Part shown: positions 25,165 to 34,573 of the stretch, piece by piece | Layout of the letters: every line of letters begins with the position of its first letter | How positions within the stretch are numbered: the first letter of the stretch is position 1 | Source: Mesorhizobium sp. M8A.F.Ca.ET.218.01.1.1 | Lineage (GTDB): Bacteria; Pseudomonadota; Alphaproteobacteria; Rhizobiales; Rhizobiaceae | Length of the DNA stretch: 64,000 nucleotides | Assembly (NCBI RefSeq): GCF_004791165.1 | Contig: NZ_SRUZ01000003.1 | Coordinates: 310,001 to 374,000 of the forward strand | Direction of reading: 5' to 3' | Made by a program: the position numbers and the translations under genes | Notes under the pieces: model-generated | What the model saw: the letters and a program-made list of their open reading frames with translations, nothing else | What the model was told of the DNA's origin: nothing | Databases searched by the model: none

Positions 25165-27247
25165 GAGTCCCTTAGACCACAAGAGCAAGCCGCGTGGCGG
25201 CGCCGATGATTTGCCTCCTGAAATCGACCTCGAGGATGAGGCGATCGAGGAGATCGTCGAACCGGTCGGCCCGGATGTGGCGTTCACGGCAATCGACTGG
25301 ACGCCGCATGCCGGCGATGCCGAAGGCATGGTGGGTGCCGAGGTGATCCAGACGCTGGTCAAGCGGCTGCCCAATGCGCCCGGCGTCTACCGGATGATGA
25401 ACGCCGCCGGCGACGTGCTTTATGTCGGCAAGGCGCGCAGCCTGAAGAAGCGTGTCACCAACTACGCGCAAGGCAGATTCCACACCAACCGCATCGGCCG
25501 CATGGTGCGCGAGACGTCGACGATGGAGTTCGTCGTCACCCGCACCGAGATCGAGGCGCTGCTGCTCGAAGCCAATCTCATCAAGCGTTTGCGGCCGCGA
25601 TTCAATGTGCTGATGCGGGACGACAAGTCGTTTCCGTATATCCTTTTGACCGGCGACCATGTCTCGCCCGGCATCTACAAGCATCGCGGCGCGCGGTCGC
25701 GCAAGGGCGACTATTTCGGCCCCTTTGCCTCGGCCGGTGCCGTTGGCCGCACCATCAATTCGCTGCAGCGCGCCTTTCTGCTCAGAAGCTGCACCAATTC
25801 CTTCTATGAGAACCGCACGCGGCCATGCCTGCTCTACCAGATCAAGCGCTGCGCCGGTCCGTGCACCGGCGAAATCTCGCATGAGGGTTATGCCGAGCTT
25901 GTCGACGAAGCGAAGGATTTTTTGTCCGGCCGCAGCCAGAAGGTGAAGACCGAGATTTCGGCTGCCATGCAGCAGGCTTCGCAAGACCTCGATTTCGAGC
26001 GAGCCGCCATCTATCGCGACCGGCTGGCGGCCTTGTCGCACGTGCAGAGCCATCAGGGCATCAACCCGGCGACCGTCGACGAGGCCGATGTGTTCGCCAT
26101 CCACCAGGAAGGCGGCCAGGTCTGCATCCAGGTGTTCTTCTTCCGCACCGGCCAGAACTGGGGCAACCGCGCCTATTTCCCAAAGGCCGATCCGGCGCTG
26201 GAGGGATCGGAAGTGCTGGGCTCGTTCCTGGCGCAGTTCTATGACGACAAGCCGACACCGCGTGCCATCCTCTTGTCGCAGACCGTCGAGGACCAGGAAC
26301 TGCTGGCCGAGGCGCTCTCGACCCGCGCCGGCCGCAAGGTGACGATCTCGGTGCCGCAGCGCGGCGAGAAAAAGGACCTGACCGAAAACGCCTTGCAGAA
26401 TGCGCGTGAGGCGCTTGGCCGCCGGCTGGCCGAGACCTCGACGCAAGCGCGGCTGCTTGCCGGTTTCGCCGAGACCTTCGGCCTGTCAAAGCCGCCGGTG
26501 CGCATCGAGATCTACGACAACTCGCACATCATGGGCACCAACGCCGTCGGCGCCATGGTCGTCGCGGGGCCGGAAGGCTTTGTGAAGAACCAGTACCGGA
26601 AATTCAACATACGCTCGACGGAGATCACGCCGGGCGACGATTTCGGTATGATGCGCGAAGTGATGGAGCGGCGATTTTCGCGATTGCTCAAGGAGCATGG
26701 CGATGTTGTCCTTGCCGACGATGCGGCAGGGGGCGAGGCAGCGGCAGTCGAGGCGGGCGACGATATCGAAGACGATATCTCCGGAAGCTTCCCTGCCTGG
26801 CCCGACGTCATCCTGATCGACGGTGGCCAGGGCCAGATGACGGCGGTGCGCAAGATCCTTTCCGATCTCGGCATCGAGGACCGCGTCGTCGCCATCGGCA
26901 TCGCCAAGGGGCAGGACCGCGATGCAGGCCGCGAGCGCTTCTTCGTCAAGGGCAGAGACTCGTTTTCGCTGCCCGTGCGCGATCCCGTGCTCTATTTCGT
27001 CCAACGCCTGCGCGACGAGGTCCACCGTTTCGCCATCGGTTCGCACCGGGCCCGCCGCAAGAAGGAAATGGTCAAGAGCCCGCTCGACGAAATCGTCGGC
27101 ATCGGTCCCGGCCGCAAGCGCGCGCTTCTCTTGCATTTCGGCACCGCCAAGGCGGTCAGCCGGGCCGCGGTGGAGGATCTGAGGAAGGTCGACGGCATCT
27201 CCGAACAGGTGGCGAAACTGGTCTACAACCACTTCCACGAGAGTTGA
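25163..27247 (+). CDS. uvrC: Excinuclease ABC subunit C
   Basis: 694 aa. After an acidic N-terminal extension of about 70 residues come the GIY-YIG domain ([19 protein letters not shown]), a UVR motif near the middle, the RNase H-like nuclease domain ([19 protein letters not shown] and [12 protein letters not shown]) and C-terminal helix-hairpin-helix repeats ([13 protein letters not shown]). It cuts on both sides of bulky lesions with UvrA and UvrB. ATG 25163 is chosen; TTG 25133 is in frame but lies in the duplicated scar. Confidence 0.95.
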   Translation: MSPLDHKSKPRGGADDLPPEIDLEDEAIEEIVEPVGPDVAFTAIDWTPHAGDAEGMVGAEVIQTLVKRLPNAPGVYRMMNAAGDVLYVGKARSLKKRVTNYAQGRFHTNRIGRMVRETSTMEFVVTRTEIEALLLEANLIKRLRPRFNVLMRDDKSFPYILLTGDHVSPGIYKHRGARSRKGDYFGPFASAGAVGRTINSLQRAFLLRSCTNSFYENRTRPCLLYQIKRCAGPCTGEISHEGYAELVDEAKDFLSGRSQKVKTEISAAMQQASQDLDFERAAIYRDRLAALSHVQSHQGINPATVDEADVFAIHQEGGQVCIQVFFFRTGQNWGNRAYFPKADPALEGSEVLGSFLAQFYDDKPTPRAILLSQTVEDQELLAEALSTRAGRKVTISVPQRGEKKDLTENALQNAREALGRRLAETSTQARLLAGFAETFGLSKPPVRIEIYDNSHIMGTNAVGAMVVAGPEGFVKNQYRKFNIRSTEITPGDDFGMMREVMERRFSRLLKEHGDVVLADDAAGGEAAAVEAGDDIEDDISGSFPAWPDVILIDGGQGQMTAVRKILSDLGIEDRVVAIGIAKGQDRDAGRERFFVKGRDSFSLPVRDPVLYFVQRLRDEVHRFAIGSHRARRKKEMVKSPLDEIVGIGPGRKRALLLHFGTAKAVSRAAVEDLRKVDGISEQVAKLVYNHFHES

Positions 27248-27344
27248 AAAAATCGCCACTTTCATCTGGCCAGTCGAATCTGGCCTGTTGACCCCCTACA
27301 TCCGCTTCTGATTTGAGTACGCAGGCAGAAAGAGTCCACCAGAC

Positions 27345-27941
27345 ATGGCCCAGCGCGCGTTTAACCTGCCTAACATGTTGACCTACGCCCGCATCATCGC
27401 GGTGCCGCTGGTCGTGCTGTGCTTTTTTCTGGAGGGCCATCTGAAATCGAGCGACTTCGCTCGCTGGTCGGCGCTGGTCATTTTCCTGCTGGCGTCCGTC
27501 ACCGATTATTTCGACGGCTATTTTGCGCGTGCCTGGCAGCAGACCTCCAACATCGGCAAGATGCTCGATCCGATCGCCGACAAGCTGCTGGTCGCCACGT
27601 GCCTCTTGCTGCTTGCGGCTGACACCGACCGTCACGCCGGGATCGCCGGCTGGTCGCTGTGGGCGGCGATCATCATCCTGTGTCGCGAAATCCTGGTCTC
27701 GGGCCTGCGCGAATATCTGGCGGCACTCAAGGTCTCGGTGCCAGTGACGCAGCTTGCCAAGTGGAAGACCACCATCCAGATGGTCGCCATCGCCTTCCTC
27801 CTGGCGGGACCGGCCGGTGACAAGATCTTTCCGCTGACCACGCAGACCGGCCTGGTGCTGCTGTGGATCGCGGCCCTCGTGACGCTCTACACCGGCTACG
27901 ACTATTTCCGCGCCGGCCTCAAGCACATCATGGACGAGTGA
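27345..27941 (+). CDS. pgsA: CDP-diacylglycerol-glycerol-3-phosphate 3-phosphatidyltransferase
   Basis: 198 aa inner-membrane enzyme of phosphatidylglycerol synthesis. The CDP-alcohol phosphatidyltransferase motif D-x2-DG-x2-AR-x8-G-x3-D-x3-D is complete (DYFDGYFARAW to GKMLDPIADK). Five or six helices. moaD starts 2 bp after its stop. The uvrC-pgsA-moaD-moaE order is common in rhizobia. Confidence 0.94.
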   Translation: MAQRAFNLPNMLTYARIIAVPLVVLCFFLEGHLKSSDFARWSALVIFLLASVTDYFDGYFARAWQQTSNIGKMLDPIADKLLVATCLLLLAADTDRHAGIAGWSLWAAIIILCREILVSGLREYLAALKVSVPVTQLAKWKTTIQMVAIAFLLAGPAGDKIFPLTTQTGLVLLWIAALVTLYTGYDYFRAGLKHIMDE

Positions 27942-27942
27942 G

Positions 27943-28200
27943 ATGACGACCCGTCTCATCTATTTCGCCTGGGTTCGCGAACGTATCGGCACATCGGAAG
28001 AAGATGTCGAATTGCCCGCCGGCATCGAGACGGTCGCCGACCTCTTGCGCTGGCTGCAATCGCGCGGCGAAGGTTACCAACACGCGCTGCAATATCCCGA
28101 TGTGATCCGCGTCGCCATCAACCAGGAACATGTCGACCATCGCGAGAAGATATCGGGTGCACGCGAGATCGCGCTGTTCCCGCCGATGACCGGAGGCTGA
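27943..28200 (+). CDS. moaD: Molybdopterin synthase sulfur carrier subunit
   Basis: 85 aa ubiquitin-fold protein ending in ALFPPMTGG; the terminal Gly-Gly is thiocarboxylated. With MoaE it converts cPMP to molybdopterin. It lies 2 bp after pgsA and 5 bp before moaE. Supplies the cofactor needed by enzymes such as the oxidoreductase at 38540. Confidence 0.94.
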   Translation: MTTRLIYFAWVRERIGTSEEDVELPAGIETVADLLRWLQSRGEGYQHALQYPDVIRVAINQEHVDHREKISGAREIALFPPMTGG

Positions 28201-28204
28201 CATC

Positions 28205-28687
28205 ATGTCGGCCGTCCTGGTGCCGACCGTGCGCATCCAGCGCCAGGATTTCGACGTTGCCGCCGAGATCGCCGGGCTGACGCAAGGCCGCGCCGACATT
28301 GGCGCGGTGGTCACCTTCTCCGGCCTGTGCCGCGATGAGCAGGGCGCGCTCTCGGCACTCGAACTCGAGCACTATCCCGGCATGGCTGAAGCCGAGATCG
28401 GGCGTATCGCTGCCGAAGCCACCGAGCGCTGGCCGCTGCAAGGCCTCACCGTCATACATCGCCATGGCAAGATCGCGCCGGGGGACAACATCGTCCTGGT
28501 GGTGGCCGCTTCGGCGCACCGCCAGGCGGCATTCGAGGCGGCGGACTTCCTCATGGACTACCTCAAGTCGCGTGCCCCCTTCTGGAAGAAGGAACATCGC
28601 ACCGACGGCTCCGAGGGGGGCTGGGTCGAGGCTAAGGAAACCGACGCCCAGGCAGCCCGGCGCTGGAAGCGACCGCCGTCCGAATAA
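28205..28687 (+). CDS. moaE: Molybdopterin synthase catalytic subunit
   Basis: 160 aa. The family segments VVTFSGLCRD, LELEHYPGMAE, IHRHGKIAPGD and the Lys-containing DYLKSRAPFWKKE are all present. Partner of MoaD directly upstream. Confidence 0.94.
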   Translation: MSAVLVPTVRIQRQDFDVAAEIAGLTQGRADIGAVVTFSGLCRDEQGALSALELEHYPGMAEAEIGRIAAEATERWPLQGLTVIHRHGKIAPGDNIVLVVAASAHRQAAFEAADFLMDYLKSRAPFWKKEHRTDGSEGGWVEAKETDAQAARRWKRPPSE

Positions 28688-28765
28688 TACCGTGCAGGCG
28701 TCACGGAACGACCGCAATCCTTCTGCCAACTGGTCACGTGACTGATTTGGGCAAGGGATACGGTC

Positions 28766-29530
28766 ATGCTGGACAGGATCGCCGAATTCTTCGTCTTTGG
28801 CTTGGTGCCGCTGGTCGTCGGTATCCTGGCGGTGCCGGAGCTGTCCGTTGCCGCGGAAAAGGCGGTGAGGGGGGAAGTGATCTATCGCGAGCGCATAGCG
28901 TTGCCGCCCAGCGCCGTGCTTTCGGTCGAGCTCGCCGACGTCTCGTTGGCCGAGGCGCCGGCCAAGATCATCGGGCAACAGAAGATCAAGCCCGCCGGAC
29001 AGGTGCCGATCAGCTTCGAGATAAAATTCGACTCCTCCGTCATCCGGCCGCAAATGACCTACGCGCTGCAGGCCCGGATCACCGCGGACGGAAGGCTGAT
29101 GTTCATCTCCGATGTGCGCCATCAGTTCGATCCGCTGACCGACGCGCCGCAGACCATCATGCTGAAGATGGTTACGCCCAGCAAGGAAACGGCGGCTTCC
29201 ATCTTTGATCAGCTCTGGGTGGTCGATTATGTCGATGGCATTGGCGCCATCACCGCGCCGCAGGCGACCTTCAGGGTCAGCGAGGCCGGCAAGGCCGGTG
29301 GCAGCGGTCCCTGCAACACCTATTTTGCCACGGCGAAGGTCGACGGCCAGGCGATCGGGATCGGCGATATCGGTTCGACTTACAAAGCTTGCGCGCCCGA
29401 TGTGATGGCCGAGGAAAAAGCCCTGTTCGATGCGTTGGCCAAGGCGGCATCATACAAGGTCGATGCCGGCAAGCTCACCATCTCAGACAAGGACGGGCGC
29501 GAAATCCTGCGCTTCAGCGCCGCGAGCTGA
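28766..29530 (+). CDS. Exported YbaY-like/META two-domain protein
   Basis: 254 aa. The signal segment (about 9-30) ends at VAA. Residues about 36-130 (GEVIYRERIALPPSAVLSVEL) form the YbaY/YscW lipoprotein-type beta domain. The C-terminal part (about 150-250, with GGSGPCNTYFA) is a META/HslJ domain. The pairing is known in exported stress proteins. There is no lipobox Cys, so it should be soluble in the periplasm. Function unknown. Confidence 0.78.
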   Translation: MLDRIAEFFVFGLVPLVVGILAVPELSVAAEKAVRGEVIYRERIALPPSAVLSVELADVSLAEAPAKIIGQQKIKPAGQVPISFEIKFDSSVIRPQMTYALQARITADGRLMFISDVRHQFDPLTDAPQTIMLKMVTPSKETAASIFDQLWVVDYVDGIGAITAPQATFRVSEAGKAGGSGPCNTYFATAKVDGQAIGIGDIGSTYKACAPDVMAEEKALFDALAKAASYKVDAGKLTISDKDGREILRFSAAS

Positions 29531-29545
29531 TTGCACTCCAGAAAA

Positions 29546-29568
29546 AAGGCCGGCTGAACGCCGGCCTT
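29546..29568 (-). terminator. Rho-independent terminator of ndk
   Basis: AAGGCCGGC and GCCGGCCTT around a 5-nt loop, followed on the minus strand by a run of T. It separates ndk from the convergent META-domain gene. Confidence 0.88.
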
Positions 29569-29593
29569 CCAGATCGGATTTGATGCCGTCGGC

Positions 29594-30016
29594 TCAGCCG
29601 ACGATTTCGGTGTCCGAGAACCAGTACTTGATTTCCTGCGCGGCGGTTTCCGGCGCGTCGGAGCCGTGCACCGAGTTCTCGCCGATCGACAGCGCATGCA
29701 CCTTGCGGATGGTACCTTCGGCGGCGTTGGCCGGGTTGGTGGCGCCCATCACGTCGCGGTTCTTGGTAATGGCGCTCTCGCCTTCAAGGACCTGCACGAT
29801 GGTCGGGCCCGAGGACATGGATTCCACCAGCTCGCCGAAGAACGGCCGCTCCTTGTGGACGGCGTAGAAGCCTTCCGCCTCGCGGCGGCTCATCCAAACG
29901 CGGCGCGAGGCGATGACGCGCAGACCGGCGTCTTCGAGCATCTTGGTGATGGCGCCGGTGAGGTTGCGCCGCGTTGCGTCGGGCTTGATCATGGAGAAGG
30001 TGCGTTCGAGCGCCAT
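29594..30016 (-). CDS. ndk: Nucleoside diphosphate kinase
   Basis: 140 aa, the standard length. [18 protein letters not shown] and the catalytic His in [14 protein letters not shown] are intact. Balances NTP and dNTP pools. ATG 30016 follows AAGGAC. Ends in a clear terminator. Confidence 0.96.
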   Translation of the reverse strand: MALERTFSMIKPDATRRNLTGAITKMLEDAGLRVIASRRVWMSRREAEGFYAVHKERPFFGELVESMSSGPTIVQVLEGESAITKNRDVMGATNPANAAEGTIRKVHALSIGENSVHGSDAPETAAQEIKYWFSDTEIVG

Positions 30017-30296
30017 GGGTCGTCCTTGTCTGAATTTGAATTGAGAGTGGCGGGCTCTATACAAGCCGCCCGGCTTATTGCCAAGAGGGTGAGGAGCGGG
30101 TCCGCGCGGCGAGCGGAAAGGCAATTGCTTGGCTTTGCGAGCGACGAACGCCCGGAGCGACAGCGAGCGTCGAACGGCCAGCGCTTCCGTGGCTGGTCGC
30201 TGCGGGCAGGCTGGATCAGACGGCTGTAAAGCAACGGTTTGCTTGCTATAGTCGTCCGGTCGGCGCCGCGCTGAAGTCGGCCCGCATGGAGACAAT

Positions 30297-30545
30297 ATGA
30301 CCATGACAGACGATCGTCAGGAGCGCATTCGCAACCGCGCCCATCAGATCTGGCAGGAAGAAGGCCAACCGGCCGGTCACCACGAGCGCCATTGGCAACA
30401 GGCGGCCGCCGACATCGATCGGGAGGACGCGGGGTTGGCGGCCAAGAAGCCAGCCAGGAAGGCATCTGGCGCCGGCAAGGCAAAAGCCGCTCCCAAGGAA
30501 AAGGCCGCCGCGAAAGCCAGCAAGCCAAAGAAGGCGGCCAAGTAA
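30297..30545 (+). CDS. DUF2934 protein with Lys/Ala-rich tail
   Basis: 82 aa. [20 protein letters not shown] and HWQQAAADI are the DUF2934 motif. The second half (from about residue 48) is [19 protein letters not shown] and resembles the H1-like protein at 20428, suggesting nucleic-acid binding. GGAG ribosome site. Rhizobial proteins of this kind are small and uncharacterised. Confidence 0.82.
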   Translation: MTMTDDRQERIRNRAHQIWQEEGQPAGHHERHWQQAAADIDREDAGLAAKKPARKASGAGKAKAAPKEKAAAKASKPKKAAK

Positions 30546-30622
30546 GGCCAGCTGTTCCGCCGCCGATTTTCGCGACAGTTTGACGGCGCTTGCCTTGCGG
30601 GCAGGGCGCGCGCTTGCGGCCG

Positions 30623-31315
30623 TCACGCCGCCGCCGCAACCGTTCGTCCGAGCCCGCCATGCAGATCGAGGCAGCGGGTGAACCATTGCGCCACCACGTC
30701 GCTGTCGTCGAGCAATTTGTAAGGCGTGGCGATGCGTGCCCATTGCAGCGCGCCGAAGACGATATAGTCGGCAAACAGCGGCGAGGCGCCGCCGATGAAA
30801 GGCTGGTAGCTCAACATGGAGCGCAGCGGCTCCAGCGCTGCCCGGAAGGTTGCCAGGCCGGCGTCGCGTGCGGCGGCGACGTCCTCCAGCCGCTTGCCGA
30901 AGCGCTGCTCCCGGCTCTGGCGGAAATACGAGGCGTTCTCTTCGTCTTGCATGGCATGAAGGTCAACGAGCGCCGCGGTGGTAACATAAGGGTGGATGGT
31001 CAATTGCGACCAGCGTTCGATGAAGCGCGCCATCGCCTTGCCGCCTTCGCCGCCAAACAGCGTCGGGCGATCCGGATAGGTCTCATCGAGATAGAGCGCG
31101 ATGGCGAAGGAATCGATGACGACCTTGTCGCCATCGCGGATGACCGGAACGGTTTTTGAGACACCGCCTTCAATGGCCGGCACTTCGAGAAAACGCGTCG
31201 GCGCGGTCGAGATATCAAGTCCCTTGTGGGCCAGCGCCATCGTTGCCTTCCAGCAATGCGGACTGAACGGGCGGCTCTCGTCATGTCCGACCAGGTCGTA
31301 AAGCAGAATGGTCAT
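30623..31315 (-). CDS. Glutathione S-transferase family protein (LigE/etherase-like)
   Basis: 230 aa. N-terminal thioredoxin fold starting TILLYDLVGHDESRPFSPHCWKA, with VPVIRDGD and DSFAIALYLD, then an all-helical domain. The DxxxRPFSPHCWK opening resembles the beta-etherase branch of GSTs. Diverges from the DinB-like gene. Substrate unknown. Confidence 0.85.
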   Translation of the reverse strand: MTILLYDLVGHDESRPFSPHCWKATMALAHKGLDISTAPTRFLEVPAIEGGVSKTVPVIRDGDKVVIDSFAIALYLDETYPDRPTLFGGEGGKAMARFIERWSQLTIHPYVTTAALVDLHAMQDEENASYFRQSREQRFGKRLEDVAAARDAGLATFRAALEPLRSMLSYQPFIGGASPLFADYIVFGALQWARIATPYKLLDDSDVVAQWFTRCLDLHGGLGRTVAAAA

Positions 31316-31381
31316 TGGCGTCGGCCCCTTCGCGGTCTAGGTATCGCCCCGAAACCCGAAACGGGCGCGGCGGGAGAAAAG

Positions 31382-31894
31382 ATGAAACAGCACTTCATGA
31401 TGTTTGCGGCCTACAATCAATGGGCCAATGGCCGCATCTATGATGCCGCCGACGATCTGAACGATGAGGAATTCAATCGCGACGTCGGCGCTTTCTTCGG
31501 TTCGCTGATGGGCACGCTCAACCACCTGCTCGCCGCCGATCGCATCTGGATGAAGCGCTTCACCGGCGAAGGCATCGCGCCGACGACATTGGACGCCATA
31601 TTGCACCGGGCCTTGCCCGTCTTGAGAACCGCGCGCGAGGCGGAGGACCGGCGGATGATCGACTGGCTCGGCGGCCTGGACGACAAAGCGCTGTCGGGTC
31701 GCTTCACCTATATGACCGTTTCGGATATGCGCACCGTCTCGCAGCGCCTGGCGCCGGCGCTGGCTCATGTCTTCAACCACCAGACCCATCACCGCGGCCA
31801 GGCGCATATGATCCTGACAGTTCTGGGCCGCCCCTCCGTGCCGCTCGATCTGGCGCATTTCCAGCGCACCGAGGAGGGAAGGGCTTTCGCCTGA
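31382..31894 (+). CDS. DinB-family protein
   Basis: 170 aa four-helix bundle. The three metal-binding His of the family are in LNHLLAADRIWM and NHQTHHRGQ. Relatives include bacillithiol and mycothiol transferases; neither thiol is expected in rhizobia, so the thiol or substrate is open. ATG 31382 is preferred because the domain starts directly after it. Confidence 0.88.
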   Translation: MKQHFMMFAAYNQWANGRIYDAADDLNDEEFNRDVGAFFGSLMGTLNHLLAADRIWMKRFTGEGIAPTTLDAILHRALPVLRTAREAEDRRMIDWLGGLDDKALSGRFTYMTVSDMRTVSQRLAPALAHVFNHQTHHRGQAHMILTVLGRPSVPLDLAHFQRTEEGRAFA

Positions 31895-31940
31895 TCCACA
31901 TGGTTTTCGTTTTGAATTCGGGGCGAGCGTTTGGCGCGGA

Positions 31941-32534
31941 CTATCGCCGCATTTTTTGCCGTAGCATGGCTTTTACGTCCGGCCACTCGGAATCAATAAT
32001 GCTGAACCGGACGGAATTGCGTTTCCGGCCGTCCGGCATGATCCGTTCATTGCGAACGATTCCTTCCTGTTTTGCTCCTATTCTCAAAATGGCCGCTCTC
32101 GACGCGTCGTTGAGTTCGTCGGTGGTGAATTGCACGCGGACACAGTTCATGACCTCAAATGCCTGAATCAGGAGAAGATATTTAGCCTCGGTATTAACCC
32201 CCGATCGCTGGACCGAACTGCCGAGCCACGTGTGCCCAATCTCCAATTTTCTGTTCGCGCGGTCGATTTTCCAGAACCGCGTACTACCGCAAATCAAGCC
32301 CGTGGCGCGGAGGACGATTGCGTATGGCATGACAGTCCCGGCCTGTCGTCCAGCCAGGGCATTGGCAATATAATCATCGATCGCGTCTGGCCCTGGAACC
32401 ACGGTGGCCTTCAAGTTCCATAGCTCGCCATCTGCGGCTGCACTCAAAAGCGCTGCGGAATGCTCTGGCTGCAGGGGGCTGAGTTCAACGATATCGCCGA
32501 CCAAGGCGGGTTGCCTGGATTGGACGCCGCCCAT
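31941..32534 (-). CDS. GNAT-family acetyltransferase (RimJ/RimL-like)
   Basis: About 197 aa from ATG 32534 (AGGGA upstream). Family features: VELSPLQPEHSAAL, a central IGHTWLGSSVQRSGVNTEAKYLL carrying the acetyl-CoA loop, and the C-terminal AILRIGAKQEGIVR. Acts on an N-terminus or small amine; substrate unknown. ATG 32570 is possible. It lies 3' of the LysR gene in the same direction. Confidence 0.82.
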   Translation of the reverse strand: MGGVQSRQPALVGDIVELSPLQPEHSAALLSAAADGELWNLKATVVPGPDAIDDYIANALAGRQAGTVMPYAIVLRATGLICGSTRFWKIDRANRKLEIGHTWLGSSVQRSGVNTEAKYLLLIQAFEVMNCVRVQFTTDELNDASRAAILRIGAKQEGIVRNERIMPDGRKRNSVRFSIIDSEWPDVKAMLRQKMRR

Positions 32535-32599
32535 TAATCGATGATCCCTGTTTCTCTTGCCTGCAGTCATCGAGCGACAAATGAGGACCGATCCGACTT

Positions 32600-33559
32600 T
32601 CAGACAGCTTCTGAAGCCAAGCCCGCAATTTCGTTGTCCAGCTGGCGTTGCGTCATGGCCGCTTCCGCCATCACCCATTGCTTGAACAGCAGCATCTTGC
32701 GTGCGGCAAGGCCCTTGTGCGGCGAGACGAAGTACCAACCGGCCGTATTCGGATGATGTACGGCAAAGGGAGCGACCAGCCTCTCGGCGCGGATATCGCT
32801 GGCCATATAGGCGCGGTTGGCAACGGCAAAACCCATTCCGGCATTGGCCGCCTCGTAGGACATCATGCACGAGTCGAAATAGATGCTCTTGGTCTCGCTG
32901 AGCACAAAACTGGCGCCGGCGAAACCAAGCCAGGATTGCCAGTTCTGCGTGCAGGTGTCGGAATGCAGCAGCGTGAAGTGCTTGAGGTCGTCCGGTGTCA
33001 CCTTTGACACCGGCTTGTCGCCGAGAACCTCGTGGAACAATTTGCGGCTGCACACCGGTGTCAGGTCTTCCTGAAACAACAAGTCGGATGGCAGCCCGTT
33101 GAAGTGGCCGTCGCCGTAGCGGATTTCGAGATCGAATTCGGAAGTCGTGAACTCGTGCGTCGCGTACGAGGTCGAAACCCGCATCACGATATCGGGGTGT
33201 TGCTGCTGGAACAGCGGCAGGCGCGGAAACAGCCAGCGCGCGGCAAATGTTGGCAGCACCGATATCTTCAGCACATGTTCCTGTGATTGCCCGGTCGCTT
33301 CCATGCTGGCGGCGACAATCCGCTCCAGCGCCTCACGAACGCGCGAGACATAGGTTTCGCCCTCCGGTGTCAGCGACACCGCATTGCCGCCGCGCTGGAA
33401 AATCTTGAAGCGCAACTGGTCCTCCAGGCTCTTGACGCGCTGGCTGACCGCCGAAGCGGTGATGAACTGCTCTTCGCCGGCACGCGTGAAATTCCCGTGC
33501 CTCGCAGCACTCTCCACGATTTTCAGCGAATTGAGGTTGACCTGACTGAGCAGACGCAC
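32600..33559 (-). CDS. LysR-family regulator (GcvA-like)
   Basis: 319 aa. N-terminal helix-turn-helix (about 7-66: LNSLKIVESAARHGNFTRAG, then ASAVSQRVKSLEDQL) and a substrate-binding domain from about residue 95. It diverges from the oxygenase-exporter pair with 112 bp between, the classical LysR layout, and probably controls that pair. A palindrome TAAGC-TGG-GCTTA sits just before its start. Confidence 0.9.
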   Translation of the reverse strand: MRLLSQVNLNSLKIVESAARHGNFTRAGEEQFITASAVSQRVKSLEDQLRFKIFQRGGNAVSLTPEGETYVSRVREALERIVAASMEATGQSQEHVLKISVLPTFAARWLFPRLPLFQQQHPDIVMRVSTSYATHEFTTSEFDLEIRYGDGHFNGLPSDLLFQEDLTPVCSRKLFHEVLGDKPVSKVTPDDLKHFTLLHSDTCTQNWQSWLGFAGASFVLSETKSIYFDSCMMSYEAANAGMGFAVANRAYMASDIRAERLVAPFAVHHPNTAGWYFVSPHKGLAARKMLLFKQWVMAEAAMTQRQLDNEIAGLASEAV

Positions 33560-33571
33560 GGCTTTCGACCT

Positions 33572-33584
33572 TAAGCTGGGCTTA
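33572..33584. promoter_or_regulatory. Possible LysR binding site
   Basis: TAAGC-TGG-GCTTA, a 13 bp palindrome between the divergent LysR and oxygenase genes. The position fits an autoregulatory site. Confidence 0.4.
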
Positions 33585-33624
33585 GGGTAGCACTAGCATT
33601 CCTAATTTTACAGGGGGGGCTAAT

Positions 33625-33639
33625 TTAATCGACTGTTAA
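33625..33639 (+). promoter_or_regulatory. Perfect TTAA-N7-TTAA (CtrA-type) box
   Basis: TTAA, TCGACTG, TTAA, 33 nt before the oxygenase start. Downstream, CCAAGTG and CACTTGG can form a leader hairpin reaching the ribosome site GGAGAAG. There is no TTGACT after the box, unlike the polysaccharide promoters. Confidence 0.5.
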
Positions 33640-33671
33640 CCAAGTGTTTGCCCCCCACTTGGAGAAGTACA

Positions 33672-34505
33672 ATGAACGCACATACCGTACCCGAACTGCG
33701 CTATGCGATGAGCCGCGAGGCCATTATCGGCCACGAAACCGCCTGGAAAGTGTCGAGCTTCGGCGTTGCGCAGTATCGGCATGGCTATGATCCGGCTCTG
33801 CTTGCCGCGATCGAGGAGGCCGCCCTGAAGCTCAAGGCCAGCCATGCCGTGCACAAGCACCTCGATCTGACCTTCATCACAGGCGCGGACCGTTTCATTC
33901 CCGAAATCAAGGAGTTGCTGAACGACAAGTTGCGCTTGGAACGGCTGTCCGACATGACGGGCACGAAGCTGGAGCCCTATCCGCTGTCGATCGTCGGTTC
34001 GACAGTTACCTTCATGAATCCCAGGGATGGCGCCGTCGAATGGCATTGCGACGGCGTTCCGGTCACTGAGCTCATTCCGCTGTCGATCAGCGATCCGCTG
34101 GTCGGCGGCCATCTCGAAATCTATTGCGACGATTCCGAGACCGGCCGCGCCATCCTCGAATCCGGCCGCGAGATTCCGCGCAACCGCATCATGCGCATCG
34201 ATCACAAGATGAACTATGCGACGCTCGGGCAGTTCCTCGGCGTCCTGCATCGCACGGCGCCGATCCAGTTCGGCGAGCGCGTCACGCTGGTGCTCAACCA
34301 GCGCTCCGTGGCCAAGCCCTATGTCGACGACAACAGGATGTTCTACCTTGCCGCCGACAACGATCACGACCGCGAGTGGGTCAACGAGCTGGCCGAAGAT
34401 GTGTGGCAAAACCAGCTGCCGGCCTATCGCCGGTTCGAGGCCGAACATCCGACGCCGGCCCCCGCCGAAGCGCCGGTTCCGGGTGGAGCCAGGGAGTCAT
34501 GGTAG
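33672..34505 (+). CDS. Putative Fe(II)/2-oxoglutarate-dependent oxygenase
   Basis: 277 aa. H125-C-D127 in EWHCDGVP, distal H193 in VLHRTAP and R203 ten residues later (FGERVTLVL) form the facial triad and 2-oxoglutarate contact of the cupin-fold oxygenases. A strand GGHLEIYCDD lies between, as expected. No specific family recognised. An EamA exporter follows directly and a LysR diverges, a layout seen when an enzyme makes a small molecule that is exported, for example a hydroxylated amino acid; that role is inference. Confidence 0.72.
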   Translation: MNAHTVPELRYAMSREAIIGHETAWKVSSFGVAQYRHGYDPALLAAIEEAALKLKASHAVHKHLDLTFITGADRFIPEIKELLNDKLRLERLSDMTGTKLEPYPLSIVGSTVTFMNPRDGAVEWHCDGVPVTELIPLSISDPLVGGHLEIYCDDSETGRAILESGREIPRNRIMRIDHKMNYATLGQFLGVLHRTAPIQFGERVTLVLNQRSVAKPYVDDNRMFYLAADNDHDREWVNELAEDVWQNQLPAYRRFEAEHPTPAPAEAPVPGGARESW

Positions 34506-34510
34506 CGACC

Positions 34511-34573
34511 CATGATCCCGAAAAGTGGAGACCGGTTTTCGGACGGGATCATGGTCGAACGCAGAGATAGGGG
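34511..34573. repeat. Dispersed palindromic repeat (family B)
   Basis: ATGATCCC (34512-34519) and GGGATCAT (34545-34552), with inner CGAAAA and TTTTCG, then a tail ending GCAGAGATAGGGGC. I recognise this as the type of repeat found many times in Mesorhizobium genomes. It fills the gap between the oxygenase and the exporter gene, and possible start codons of the latter lie inside it. Confidence 0.6.

Noticed and set aside
29594..30304. Longer ndk frame starting upstream at 30304
   Set aside because: Family proteins start at [14 protein letters not shown]; the upstream part is not conserved and lacks a ribosome site.
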